Of a stretch of 64,000 nt of DNA, positions 36,804-46,740 are shown piece by piece (position 1 is the stretch's first letter; the number at the start of each line of letters is the position of its first letter). The DNA is from Spodoptera frugiperda (Eukaryota; Arthropoda; Insecta; Lepidoptera; Noctuidae), in contig NC_064226.1 in the NCBI RefSeq assembly GCF_023101765.2, positions 3,836,001-3,900,000 of the forward strand, written 5' to 3'. The notes under the pieces are model-generated. The model made no database searches and was not told the origin of the DNA. It saw only the letters and a list, made by a program, of their open reading frames with translations. The position numbers and the translations under genes were made by a program.

Positions 36804-36921
36804 GAAGCAACTCTTTGTGTGATCCACAAACTGTTATTTTGGGTCTGGGTGTCATGTGTATGTGAACTTGTATGTTTGTCGACGACCATAGCCCTCGTGT
36901 GAGGCAACGTTATATTTTTAA
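36804..36921 (+). mobile_element. Family B SINE body, copy B2 (5' truncated)
   Basis: Begins after the tRNA-like head at GAAGCAACTCTTTGTGTGAT and runs through 'CACAAACTGTTATTTTGGGT', 'CTGGGTGTCATGTGTATGTG', 'AACTTGTATGTTTGTCG' to 'GAGGCAACGTTATATTTTT'. It is the body of B3/B4 without boxes A and B. Confidence 0.8.
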
Positions 36922-37048
36922 ACTAAAGATAAACACGTTGCAATCGGATTTAACTGGTAACAAGGTCACAAAAATCCTCTTTAACCACAAAAAATCCCCA
37001 GTCGTGGTTAACGTAAAGACTTCCTACGAATAAAGTAACAACCACATA

Positions 37049-37225
37049 TTGGAGCTAACCACCGTTAAGATCTTAGTACGGAAGAGTGATATCGAGATAC
37101 GGTGGCCAGTGAAAACACATTCCTTGCTGGGAGACCGACGCGGAAAGCTGAGATGCGACCGACCGGAGAACCAGCAATTACACCACTGGATACGACAGAG
37201 AAATTGGTTGAAAGTCGCTCCGTAA
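37049..37225 (+). mobile_element. Degenerate RTE-like reverse transcriptase C-terminus
   Basis: A plus frame reads 'KSDIEIRWPVKTHSLLGDRR', 'GKLRCDRPENQQLHHWIRQR' and 'NWLKVAP' before TAA. The order RW..., then a basic RRGK.R..RP block, then W..., then NW.KVA is that of the C-terminal end of RTE/jockey-type non-LTR retrotransposon proteins (usually WAGH, GRP..RW.D, W...A). Key residues are changed, so it is a dead fragment. The overlapping minus-strand frame is a shadow. Confidence 0.45.
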
Positions 37226-38455
37226 TGAAGAGTGATTTTTGATGACGTTTTAATCATATTTCTGTTGTGTTTGGTAGTTATATGATTATGTAGTATGTTG
37301 TAATATGTTATTTGAAAGGTATGGTAAGAAAATATGCGATGCGTATTATAGGATTATAGAATATTTATTTTGTAAAAATAATTAGAAGATTAAAGACGAG
37401 GGCTAGAGGACCACATTGCACTTAACTTTTAGGGTAATCAAAAAATAATAAATGATATGTGAGACTATGTGATGACTTATTATGTTAGTCAATTTATAAA
37501 TTTTAATAAAAAACATTGATATACTGTTTTATTGTTCAATCATAATTTAATTATCAATTATTATAATCCATCTCAAATACTTGTCACATCTAGTAACACG
37601 ATATCTCGGTATAGTTTTCCTTACACTACTATTATAGTAAAAATGGTGAGCACGCGTGAAGAACAGACGCGGAACAGTGATCCCAATGAAATAGAAAGAG
37701 CATGCTTTTAAATAAAACATTAATATTGTCTATAGTGAATGTTTGAAAGTCTTCAACAACATACAATCAATGCATTGTCTTTTATTATTACTTTTTTCAC
37801 ATACATTTTTGCCAGTAGTTAATACTAAAAATGTTTTTACCTTTTCAGGAGATACTTTTTATCAAGTTAACCTAAAAAGGACGTTGTTGTATGTTAGACT
37901 ATTACTCAGTAATGACTTTTAATTAGGTACTTATTGAAATAGGGCGAGCTCACTAAACATAAAATTCAATGGATACAAACTCAAATCGGAAAGTTTTCCA
38001 GAGTCTACCGTCTAATGGCCACACAACCAATAAGACAATCCGTATTTTGACTAAATTTGGCTCTAATCCTTCAAAAACCAACTACATACAACTTGTCTAA
38101 ACCATCTTAAATATTAAGAAAGTTTCTCAAACACTTTCATACCGAATTTTCTAGACAGACTTCAAAAAAGAATTTGCCAATCCAATTCAAATCCAAAAAA
38201 CATGCACATCATTGTGATATGTTTTGACTTACAGATCCGCAAACATAATAAAGATATAATAACAACATTATTTTCTGAGAAATCATTAAAAATATCAAAG
38301 TCATGAAAGAAAGAAAGGCTTGAGGTATTGGAAAGGTTTGAGGTCCAAAACTGCGAAGTCACGCTTCCGCATAACCCTTGAATCAGTGATATTATGATTA
38401 TTGTTCTCATATTAAAAATATATTATAATATTTTATACGATTTTATATTTATATA
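37226..38455. other. Unassigned AT-rich DNA
   Basis: No gene or repeat recognised; long AT-rich runs. Confidence 0.45.
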
Positions 38456-38560
38456 TTTTTTATGTAAATTAAGGCAAACGAGCAAGCAGATCGTAACAGA
38501 CTAACTTGATAGTAATTTATCAGTGTCTTCCATAGACTCCCAGAACATCAGTGACAAAGT
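38456..38560 (+). repeat. Family E dispersed repeat, copy E5 (old)
   Basis: TTTTTATGTAAATTAAGGCA, AACGAGCAAGCAGATCGTAA and CCATAGACTCCCAGAACATC keep the family E phrase order in badly decayed form. Confidence is limited by divergence. Confidence 0.45.
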
Positions 38561-38617
38561 TTTGCTTTATGTTGTACGTAAATGAAACAAAGTTTAAGCT
38601 GAACATTGTTTGTCAGA

Positions 38618-38760
38618 GGGCCAAGTACGACTTTGTTTTACGTTTAACGAGAACGCGTTCGGCGCTCTGATTGGTTGGTTCATTCGCGCCCGCCAATCAG
38701 AGCGCCGAACGCGCTCTCGTTTCGTTACCGTTCAACGTAAAACAAACTCGTGCTAAAGTT
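38618..38760. mobile_element. Family H fold-back MITE-like element, H1
   Basis: Outer ends AGTACGACTTTGTTTTACG and CGTAAAACAAACTCGTGCT are inverted. The inner arms, GAGAACGCGTTCGGCGCTCT + GATTGG against CCAATCAGAGCGCCGAACGC + GCTCTC, match at 25 of 26 positions around an 18-bp spacer. The element has no coding capacity. It is the best-preserved H copy and by design can extrude as a hairpin. The arms carry CCAAT boxes. Confidence 0.88.
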
Positions 38761-39079
38761 ATAGTAACTTGATCGCCAATAACGGAAGCGTTTCATAATA
38801 TATTGATTGATTACTTCATTACTTATTATGTTCGTTATAAAACTGCATTCTTCCTAACAATTGATATTAAAGTTTTAATTAGGTAATTAAAATGAAAGTT
38901 CTTTAGTTTTTCTTAGTGGTTAAATCATCGTGTTCCGTTTCGTAGTCTTGTTGTTTGACATCAATCGACAGCTAATGTGTTTTTTTATGAAATCTGTATT
39001 TATCTGTATTAAAAGTACCTTCACCGACGACCATGCAGGACAAGACTGATGACTGTTGATGAAATAAACGAGGTGTGTA

Positions 39080-39160
39080 AGAATCGTAGCAATTGGCGTT
39101 CCATTGTCTCTGCCTAGCCCCATGGGAGACAGGCGTGAGGTTATGTATGTATTTATGTAC
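39080..39160 (+). mobile_element. Non-LTR element 3' fragment L1
   Basis: AATTGGCGTTCCATTGTCTC, TGCCTAGCCCCATGGGAGAC and AGGCGTGAGGTTATGTATGT are the well-known ending of a lepidopteran retroelement family. The same ending is at 49985-50070. Very short remnants of this kind come from 5' truncation. Confidence 0.6.
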
Positions 39161-40474
39161 TTAAGACTCAATAAAGTAAAGAGTGGTGTTGTGTAAACGT
39201 AGGCGTAAAAATAATGAAATGTCCATCCCTACGTTTCCTGCGGATGTCGAAAGAGTCTAGGACTAGAGACCAAGTTTTAGCGCTGTCTGATACTAGAAAT
39301 ACTACGTTTTCTCAGAAACTACTGATCCTAATCACATCGCACCTGCTTCTACTAATGAGGCAGTAAAATTGTATCACACTTAAACAAAAATAGTGTTTAG
39401 TGTTAACGGGACATACCAAACCACCATTTGCATAGCTCAACGGAAATTTCAACACCTAAATATTACCGGTCGTGTTAAAATTAACATGCTCAGAACTTCA
39501 GTTACGAAAATACCTTAAGGCTCTTGTTGTAATGGTTAAAAGTAGGGTTCAGTTTGTTATATAACATACGAGAAGGTTTTCAAAAGTGTTTACTTTTAAA
39601 GTTGAGTAAAACTAGTAGTGCCGACAGATTGATCCTATAAAAATCAACGCTACCTTATTCATTTTAAGATTTATTTTTAGAAAAACTAAAATCTCTACTT
39701 TATTACGGAGACCACTATTACCATTAAAACATATCATTTAGATATTATTGACTCAAAATGCTCACATTTTGAAAAAAAAAATACTTTCGCTATTCAGTTC
39801 ATTGACCTCTTGAAATACTGATACTTCTCTTCAACTAAGTAGTATTCTTTCTAAAACAATACATTCACAGTTAACTCCAGTAAGTCTATAACCAAACAAA
39901 GAATCTAGTAAATAAGTATTAGGTACGTTTACCACAAAACACAGCCCGCTGGTTAATTCGTGACAAAAGTTTACGAAACCACCTCGTTCGGTACTAACAA
40001 CATAAATCCTAGATTAAGGACATTGTGTATAGTAATTGCGTCACAAATCAGCGAATATGTTTTGTATAATGTTACCAAATATATATTATGTATGTATTAA
40101 GAATTTATGAGAAATATTATGCAGTGGGTTTTCCCAAATGAGTAGGTGTTGCACATAATTATGTAGCTAATTTTTTGTACTGATTTTTTCTATGTAACAG
40201 CTAGGCAAAAATTAAATTAATTCAATCATTAAATCCTACTTTAATATTAAAAAGTTAAAACCGTAGGTTAATATTGATAAAATGTTACGGTCGTCTGGTA
40301 AAATAGTATGTATTTAGGAATTTTGCTCAAAGTATGGCAATAAGATAAGGCTCTTTTATGAGATTCTGCCTTCATTGATCAACATATAACACAATATATC
40401 AATGTAATTACATGTGCTATAATATATGTTACATCTCAAAAATGAAATACCAAGAAATATTACTCAATGCAGAT
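39161..40474. other. Unassigned AT-rich DNA
   Basis: Nothing recognised beyond AT-rich sequence. Confidence 0.45.
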
Positions 40475-40849
40475 TAATAATAATAATGTACATCGATTGA
40501 TTCACCAAATTATGACACGTATCATCTGTAAGGTCCATATCACTTAACTTTACGAAATCCTCTTAACAATTCTTTCGTATATAGACATTGCCCGTCAATC
40601 ACGCTGAAACTACTGAACGGATTTTGATGGAATTTGGTATACAGACACGATATGAGCAGACTTGGGTGATAGGATACTTTTTATCCCACGGGAACGCGAC
40701 CGAAACCGCTGGCAGAAGCTAGTTAATAATAATAATACGATACACACATTGATTCACCAAATTATGACATGGTATCATCTTTAAGGTTTATATCACTTAA
40801 CATTACGAAAACCTCTCAAGAATGCCTTCGTATATAGACATTGCCCTTC
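40475..40849. repeat. 252-bp-offset direct duplication around an F element
   Basis: 'GATTCACCAAATTATGACA' at 40499 recurs at 40751. Both copies continue with TATCATCT, 'TATCACTTAAC', 'TTACGAAA' and 'CTTTCGTATATAGACATTG'-like ends, about 85 percent identical by eye over roughly 110 bp. The inverted F element at 40598-40722 lies between them. Confidence 0.8.
40590..40722 (-). repeat. Family F dispersed repeat (minus)
   Basis: On the plus strand it starts TCAATCACGCTGAAACTACT, passes 'GAACGGATTTTGATGGAATT' and 'TACTTTTTATCCCACGGGAA' and ends 'CCGCTGGCAGAAGCTAG'. The minus strand therefore begins CTAGCTTCTGCCAGCGG, the family F start. Confidence 0.75.
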
Positions 40850-41222
40850 ACATAACACATATTCGGTCCTTACATAACTGTTTTTTAAAACACGACCTTT
40901 TTTGTTGAAACCTGCTTATGATAAATGTTTTTTTTTTCTTTTTTACTGTTATGGTCAGTTAAGGTATCGTGTTTCTGAGTTAGGCTTCATCACGATTTTT
41001 GCTTGAATGGGTCAACAATGGCTTTTGGTGTTATTATTTTAGTGAGTGTAAAATTTGTGGATTTAGTAACTGTACGTGGTATTTTCTTTAACTTGAATTG
41101 TGATCTTCTTTTTCTTGTACAGAAAATTGATATTTTCTTCTTATTCAAAAATTAGATTTGTGCATTGCATTTATGTTTTAGCCATTTTATAACCGATGAC
41201 CATTACCGTACCACCATATACA
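40850..41222. other. Unassigned AT-rich DNA
   Basis: T-rich stretches; nothing recognised. Confidence 0.45.
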
Positions 41223-41255
41223 ATATATATATATATATATATATATATTGTTCAC

Positions 41256-41311
<56 letters not shown>
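41223..41311. repeat. Interrupted (AT)n microsatellite
   Basis: AT repeats at 41223-41248 and 41260-41311, separated by GTTCACTTGA. The whole can fold on itself. The plus frame at 41196-41456 that translates as IYIYIY is an artefact. Confidence 0.95.
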
Positions 41312-41315
<4 letters not shown>

Positions 41316-41374
41316 ATTAAAAATCCATATGTATTTCTCACTGTCTACCTCTGTCTTTTATCAAATATTCAATA

Positions 41375-41509
41375 CCGGAGCTGCATACTGCCTAGCGGTT
41401 TACCGGGGCTCCGGCACAAAAAGCAGGAGTATAAACGGGGTGGTTTTAGTCAGTAAGAGTCTGACACTCCATCTCGCTTCACCCAAAGCGGGAGAAGTCA
41501 AAAAAAAAG
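41375..41509 (+). mobile_element. Family A SINE-like copy A9
   Basis: CCGGAGCTGCATACTGCCTA head, GCGGTTTACCGGGGCTCCGG, 'GGAGTATAAACGGGGTGG', 'TTTTAGTCAGTAAGAGTCTG', hairpin, then the A run immediately after GGAGAAGTC. The GGATGATTTTCC segment is deleted. Confidence 0.9.
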
Positions 41510-42130
41510 AAGATTATGAATAGTAGAGTTACTTTTATTTACCATAGTCTAACAAATAAATATTACTTATTTCTATATACAATCTTCGTGAAGTTGAATG
41601 AACTCGCCAATTATTGTTACGAAAACGTTTTATAATTACACTATCGTAAAATAATTGTACAGCATAATCGTTTTACTTCATTTATTTGAAGGTAATATTC
41701 AATGTTCAATTAAACTTGCGTAATACGAGCATTTGCAATTACTGCAACGTAAAAACGATAAAAGTCATAAAATAAAATAAAAATAAATCGATCTATATCT
41801 GAACGCACATTTCTCTTTTTAAACGGACTTCTTAAAAAAGAGATTTTTATTTAAAAGCTTCGTTCGGTTCGAGTATTTCTTTCGTAAATTGACAATTGAA
41901 TATCGATAAAGATAAAAGAAAATCGATAAAAGAAGGTTACATCACTCGTTTATTTTGGAAAGAGCAATTGAAAATGTACTGTGATACTATTACTAGTGCA
42001 AATAATGGTTAAATTGAAAAGTTTGGTGCAAACGATGAGAAAAAGATAATAATTACGTAATTCGTAGCTATCTTTGTACAGTCAATAAGTTATTGTTAAC
42101 CTATAAAGAAAAACAGTTTCTTGATGATGA
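41510..42130. other. Unassigned AT-rich DNA
   Basis: ATCGAT words occur near 41785-41930. No gene or repeat is recognised. Confidence 0.4.
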
Positions 42131-42401
42131 ACTGTCTAGTTGGTCGAGTAGTCGTAAATGCGAGTACCAGTGGTCGCAAATGGGGTATCGGTTTCAATAC
42201 CCGGGTCGGGCAATTTATTGCTGGAGTTTTTTTCGATAATTTCTCAATAGCGCGGATTTTGAAATTGTGCCCGATAATGGCAATAGGCTCACCACTAAAC
42301 AAGAGTCTTATAACACAAATGGTGAAAAATGGGTGTACAATGTACAGCAGCATTACGCACCGTAATGTGTACTTTTGCCTACCCCTTTGGGGATAAAAGT
42401 T
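42131..42401 (+). mobile_element. Family C tRNA-derived SINE, copy C2 (long form)
   Basis: ACTGTCTAGTTGGTCGAGTA (box A) and GGTTTCAATACCCGGGTCGG (B box) head the copy. The body contains an extra 'TTCGATAATTTCTCAATAGC' block absent from C1 but present in C3, then 'AATTGTGCCCGATAATGGCA', 'ATGGGTGTACAATGTACAGC' and 'CCTACCCCTTTGGGGATAA'. It is the longer subfamily of C. Open frames on both strands are artefacts of it. Confidence 0.88.
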
Positions 42402-42713
42402 GTAACAAAACAGATTTCTTAATAAATGAAGAGAGAAATCAAGTTTATTTCTTCGATTTATCGACTCTGTTTTCTCCAGCCCTACTTGATACGTTGCACC
42501 TATCACAACTCCCGAATTCTAATAAGCACCATATTCGTTTTCTATACAAATACAGCCCATGGTCTTCCGTCTTTCAAAATACATATTACAACAGCTGCCC
42601 ACGAAGTCGAAACGCTCCAAAAACTGCAATTGCATTACATATTCTGAGAGAATGCGATCCAGATTTTGATAATCATGATACAACTTATGTAGGTGTACAC
42701 ATCAAGGTATGCA

Positions 42714-42800
42714 AAACCAATATAAACTGACCATTGAGTGTGTGGAAAGATCATACAAAATGAGACCATGATAGACTGGTTTGTGTAGCTTGTATAGCTT
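42714..42800 (+). repeat. Repeat D, copy D1
   Basis: 'AAACCAATATAAACTGACC', 'GTGTGTGGAAAGATCATACA' and 'AATGAGACCATGATAGACTG' align base for base with 62180-62262. The repeat lies between two family C copies. Unclassified. Confidence 0.65.
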
Positions 42801-43079
42801 ACTATGGTATGTGTGTAACCTGCTTTTAAAGTACCGACAAGTCCTTAGCAGTCAGCTGGTGTAGGTTCATGCAATTGATACAGTTTACATAAGACTTGTG
42901 TCTGAAGATGTGGACAACGGTACACTCATAGTAAATACACCCAATGAATAATATTGATTACGATCTGACTGTTAATTCTTATAGTACTTACAGAAAAAAC
43001 TTAGATTGGTTAATAAAAAACTTTATAGATATTCTCGAAAACGTATTTTTACGATTATCGGATCAATTTTCGAAACGAA

Positions 43080-43267
43080 GAAAAGTATTTACTAGACATT
43101 TTCGAAAATTTCTCAATAGTAGCACGGACTTTAGAAATTTGCCCGGTATATGGCAATCACGGTCGCCCCTATTACATGGAGACTTACACCATAAATTATG
43201 AAAAGTGGGTGTATATTGTACATTACTCGCCATGATGTGATTCTCTGCCTATCCCTTCGGGGTTACC
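43080..43267 (+). mobile_element. Family C SINE body, copy C3 (5' truncated)
   Basis: 'TTTTCGAAAATTTCTCAATA', 'AAATTTGCCCGGTATATGGC', 'AAAAGTGGGTGTATATTGTA' and 'CTGCCTATCCCTTCGGGGTT' are the long C form seen in C2. No boxes A or B remain. Confidence 0.82.
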
Positions 43268-43695
43268 TACAAATGTTTCTTTTTCCTTACCAACAAGATC
43301 TTCACCTTACCTTAAATTACTTAATTGTTCATTAAGAGCAATAAATATAATATTACTCAATATAAAGTAACATTACTTTAGAGTAATTAAGAATGTAATT
43401 TAAACCTCTCACACGGTCAACTTGTTCCAAACACTTTTACATACAACCTTCATACTGTCGACAGTAAACAATGAAACATAAGAATCGCGTGGCTTCTAGA
43501 AGGAAAGGAACTAAGAACGGAAATGTAACAAGATTCAATCAAACATCCGAATAAAAAGAGGATAGCCTTGGTTTCTTAGTAAAAACTTCCTAATCTTTTT
43601 TAATCGCCTTAATGTGTGAAAATTTACATATCCACGTAATATTTCTCTTAAATCGTGAATTGTTTTAATTGTCATAGTCGTTATAGGAACTGTGG
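43268..43695. other. Unassigned AT-rich DNA
   Basis: Nothing recognised. Confidence 0.45.
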
Positions 43696-43823
43696 TTGCG
43701 GACAACTACGTTAAGTTATCGGAGCTCCGGCTCAAAGCCGGAGTAAGAACGAGAGTGTTTTTAACCAATTAAAATCTGACACTCGCTTCACTGATGGCGG
43801 AAAATAATTTTCCCCTCTGAAAA
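43696..43823 (+). mobile_element. Family A SINE-like copy A10, old
   Basis: A decayed head ('TGCGGACAACTACGTTAAGT', 'CGGAGCTCCGGCTCAAAGCC') followed by 'GAGTAAGAACGAGAGTG', 'TTTTTAACCAATTAAAATCT' and 'AATTTTCCCCTCTGAAAAG'. The order is intact, with many changes. Confidence 0.75.
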
Positions 43824-43861
43824 GATAGATGGTCAATAAGTATAGGATAGACGTTTTACTA

Positions 43862-44052
43862 TGACTGCACGGTTAGTGTGGTGGCTGGGCAACCGGCTGC
43901 CGCACAGCGTGTAGCTAGTTCCCGCACGGAGAAACTTTTGTGTCATCCACAAATTGTCGTTCCAGGTCCGAGTGTCATGTGTAGGTGAACTTGTATGTTT
44001 GTAAACGCAACCACGACACAGAAGCAAATCCTAATGTGGGGCAGATTTTTTA
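43862..44052 (+). mobile_element. Family B tRNA-like SINE, copy B3, full length
   Basis: Begins TGACTGCACGGTTAGTGTGG, then TGGCTGGGCAACCGGCTGCC (box A-like), 'GTAGCTAGTTCCCGCACGG' (B box changed at GGTTCGA), then the long body with 'TTTTGTGTCATCCACAAATT', 'CGAGTGTCATGTGTAGGTG', 'TTTGTAAACGCAACCACGAC' and 'CAAATCCTAATGTGGGG'. The B-box damage suggests it is inactive. Confidence 0.88.
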
Positions 44053-45358
44053 AGATATATTACGTTTCGTTATTACCCAGAAACTACTTAAATATCAGCA
44101 AGTACTATCCAGGAATGGAAATAGATACAGACTAGTACCCATAATAGCCACTTTACAATCGTTATTTAACACAAAACGCTGCAGGTAACATATTTCTTGC
44201 AAGGTACAAAATGTGCCCTACTTTGAGACCTTTAGTGATGGCGAAAGATAATGTCGATTTAAATGTAACAAGCCAGGAAAGCTAGGAAGGGGACACCGTT
44301 TCGTAACCTATTGTCGATATCTTGTTGATCAAAACATTACTGTTGCGGAATTATCGATTTTTGTTTACGTAAGCACAATGTTCAGATACGAAATGATTTG
44401 TATTGTAATCTTTGAAAAAATCTTCTTTCTATTTACCTTTTCTTAAAGAGATTGTGTTCAATATTGAGTTTCAACCGGATTCAGCTAGGTACGAATTTTT
44501 ATTTTAATCAATTTTCATGCACCTTCTACAATTACTTATTCTGTCAGATTTTTGCTTCTTGCTCTAGACCGGAGACTTTAGATCCTTTCCTTTAGAGACC
44601 TCTGGGATATATTTTCGAAATTAATTTCTCAAACTGAGATTTAATACCTACCTAGTGCTCTATTACGTACTGACGAATCTCAAGACACTCACTTTAACTT
44701 ACGCTCAATCAGTACATGTTTCAATTCAAGCCTCATTAATTATGAAGAAGTCTCCATTTCTACTAGCTTGGCTCATTAGAATTAATGTGCATATCGTGTT
44801 CGGTCGTCTGTCTGTGCGTGCGTGTGATTTTCATACGGAAATATTTACACTGATTGACAATCGAAAATTAATTAAAGGCGTAATATTGTGTCTATAGTAC
44901 ATTACAATTAGTTTTTCTTTTATTAAGGTACTATATTTATTATATTAGTTGAGTTCCTCGTCAAATAGTTACGTGAGTAAGCCGAAAAAAAACAATAATC
45001 GAATCATAAACTACTTAATAAAAATTAATGTCAGTAAAATTGCACAAACTTGAAACTTACTATTCCACAATTTTACGTTATTACGTACACAATCGACCAT
45101 AACAAACGTAACACCCAATTTCTTACGACAAATCTCGCATAATGGACCGCAAATTGAAACAAAATGCAACCGCTTCATTACCGATTATATCGATAACACC
45201 ATAATCGATATTGTGCAAACATTACTCAATAGAATTGGGTGACAATTACGGCTCGATTAGTACAGGTTAATTGAACAAGTGTATAGGTATATTAGGTAAT
45301 GTCTTGCTGAAACTCTCGTGTGGTCATACAGACGTGATAATGTAATTGATTCGGTAAA
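44053..45358. other. Unassigned AT-rich DNA
   Basis: ATCGATA/TATCGAT words occur at 45180-45220. No gene is supported. Confidence 0.4.
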
Positions 45359-45520
45359 GAGGACCTAGTGCGACTTTGTTTTACATTTAACGCAATCGAA
45401 ACGTTGCTGCGTATAGTTCTCTGATTGGTTGGTTAACTTGGAGCAGCCAATCAGAGCGCCGAACGTCATAAATGTGTCGGTTACGTTACACGTAAAACCA
45501 ACTCGTAATAGGCCCTCTGA
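45359..45520. mobile_element. Family H fold-back element, H2
   Basis: Left end AGTGCGACTTTGTTTTACAT and right end ACGTAAAACCAACTCGTAAT are inverted. The inner arms GATTGGTTGGTT and AGCCAATCAGAGCGCCGAAC recall H1, but the left arm has decayed (TATAGTTCTCTGATTGG). Left end continues AGAGGACCTAG, right end AGGCCCTCT. Confidence 0.78.
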
Positions 45521-45837
45521 ACAGGTATAACAAGTATGGTATGGTACGGATTAAATGACAATACCTGTTCCCTTTAGCCGTATGTGGTAATTCGTGATCA
45601 AATTAGAAACTAGTATTTTGTACCTGTTACTATTTTGGTCTGTTTGTATTGGGCCCTAATATAGGGATGTGGTGAACGTTCCATTTTAAATGTGTCGATA
45701 AATCGTGCTATCCTTTTGTGACACGTTTAAATTATGGTTAATTTTCAACCAAATTGAATTTCAGAAGACTATTTTCTGCTTATTATAGATTTATTTAGGC
45801 TTTAATTATTCAATGTTTTTCTCCAATTTCCGATTTT
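45521..45837. other. Unassigned AT-rich DNA
   Basis: Nothing recognised. Confidence 0.45.
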
Positions 45838-46034
45838 TAAGAGCGTTGCAATTGATTTACTGACTCAATAAACAAAAAGCGTAACATTTCTTTGCCGGAT
45901 TCTGTATTTCCGGATGGGTATAACCTGGGTGTCTTCAAGGCCCGATTGAATAGGTTACTTTTAGGGAGACGTACTCCATGGTAGGCTGCATCATCAACAT
46001 CAAACGTCGACGCATCAAATGTGAAAAAACTCAT
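45838..46034 (-). repeat. Repeat K, copy K2, with open frame
   Basis: On the minus strand 'GTTGATGATGCAGCCTACCA', 'CCTAAAAGTAACCTATTCAA' and 'GCCTTGAAGACACCC' match K1. The frame reads 'VRLPKSNLFNRALKTPRLY' then 'PSGNTESGKEMLRFLFIES'. Thirteen of the nineteen aligned residues of the first block equal K1. Open for about 65 codons. It looks coding-derived, but the parent protein is unknown to me. Confidence 0.55.
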
Positions 46035-46545
46035 TGCTCATTGTGCCCATATTTTTAATGAAAAAAACACACATTCGACTCGATAAAATAATTGCATTTG
46101 TTATACTGCTATCATGTTACAGCTAACAATATTTTATGGTCACAATGTCTAAGTTGAACATAGTGAACACATTATTATTATTTATTCTATCTTGTCCTTT
46201 ATTAAGAAGTAGGCCAAGTAATTGTTTATAATAAATGCCTTGCAGTCGCCTGTCGACCTTCAAGTCGTGATAACGGCTGCTATCAGTTCTATCAAGCTGT
46301 AGAACTTACTAGATTTTATATCTAAAGTCGGTTCGAATTGTCCATTTAAGTTGTATATTAATGAACTTAAAATATAGGTTTGTTTTTCTCTCAAGGGTCT
46401 TGTGCTGCTTTTAATAAATGCAGGCTTTGGACCTACATCCAATAACAACTGTTTGCACTAGTAAAAAAATACAGATCAATAATATTTTTCTTTTCTAACG
46501 ATAGCTATTTATATAGCTGTCTTTAACTAATAATAACATTGTAAT
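46035..46545. other. Unassigned AT-rich DNA
   Basis: Nothing recognised. Confidence 0.45.
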
Positions 46546-46700
46546 AGCAATATCCAGCCCGGAGCTGCGGACAACCTAGCGGGTTTACCGGGGCTCCGGC
46601 TCGAAAGGCAGGAGAAGGAACGGGGTGGTTTTTAGTCAGTAAGAGTCTGACACTCCCTCTCGCCTCGCCCAAGGCGAGAAAAGTCATTGGATGATTAGCC

Positions 46701-46735
<35 letters not shown>

Positions 46736-46740
46736 CCGGC
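46546..46740 (+). mobile_element. Family A SINE-like copy A11, complete, with TSD and poly-A
   Basis: The element runs from 46560 to the end of a 22-base A run at 46707-46728. Head CCGGAGC... (here CGGAGCTGCGGACAACCTAG) and GGGGCTCCGGCTCG, then 'CAGGAGAAGGAACGGGGTGG', 'TTTTTAGTCAGTAAGAGTCT', hairpin TCTCGCC/GGCGAGA and GGATGATTAGCCCCC. AGCAATATCCAGC at 46546-46558 and AGCAATATCCGGC at 46728-46740 flank it, differing at one base. This is the youngest-looking A copy and shows retrotransposition with an A tail. Confidence 0.93.

Noticed and set aside
41196..41456. Frame containing IYIYIY repeats
   Set aside because: Translation of the (AT)n microsatellite and the family A copy next to it.
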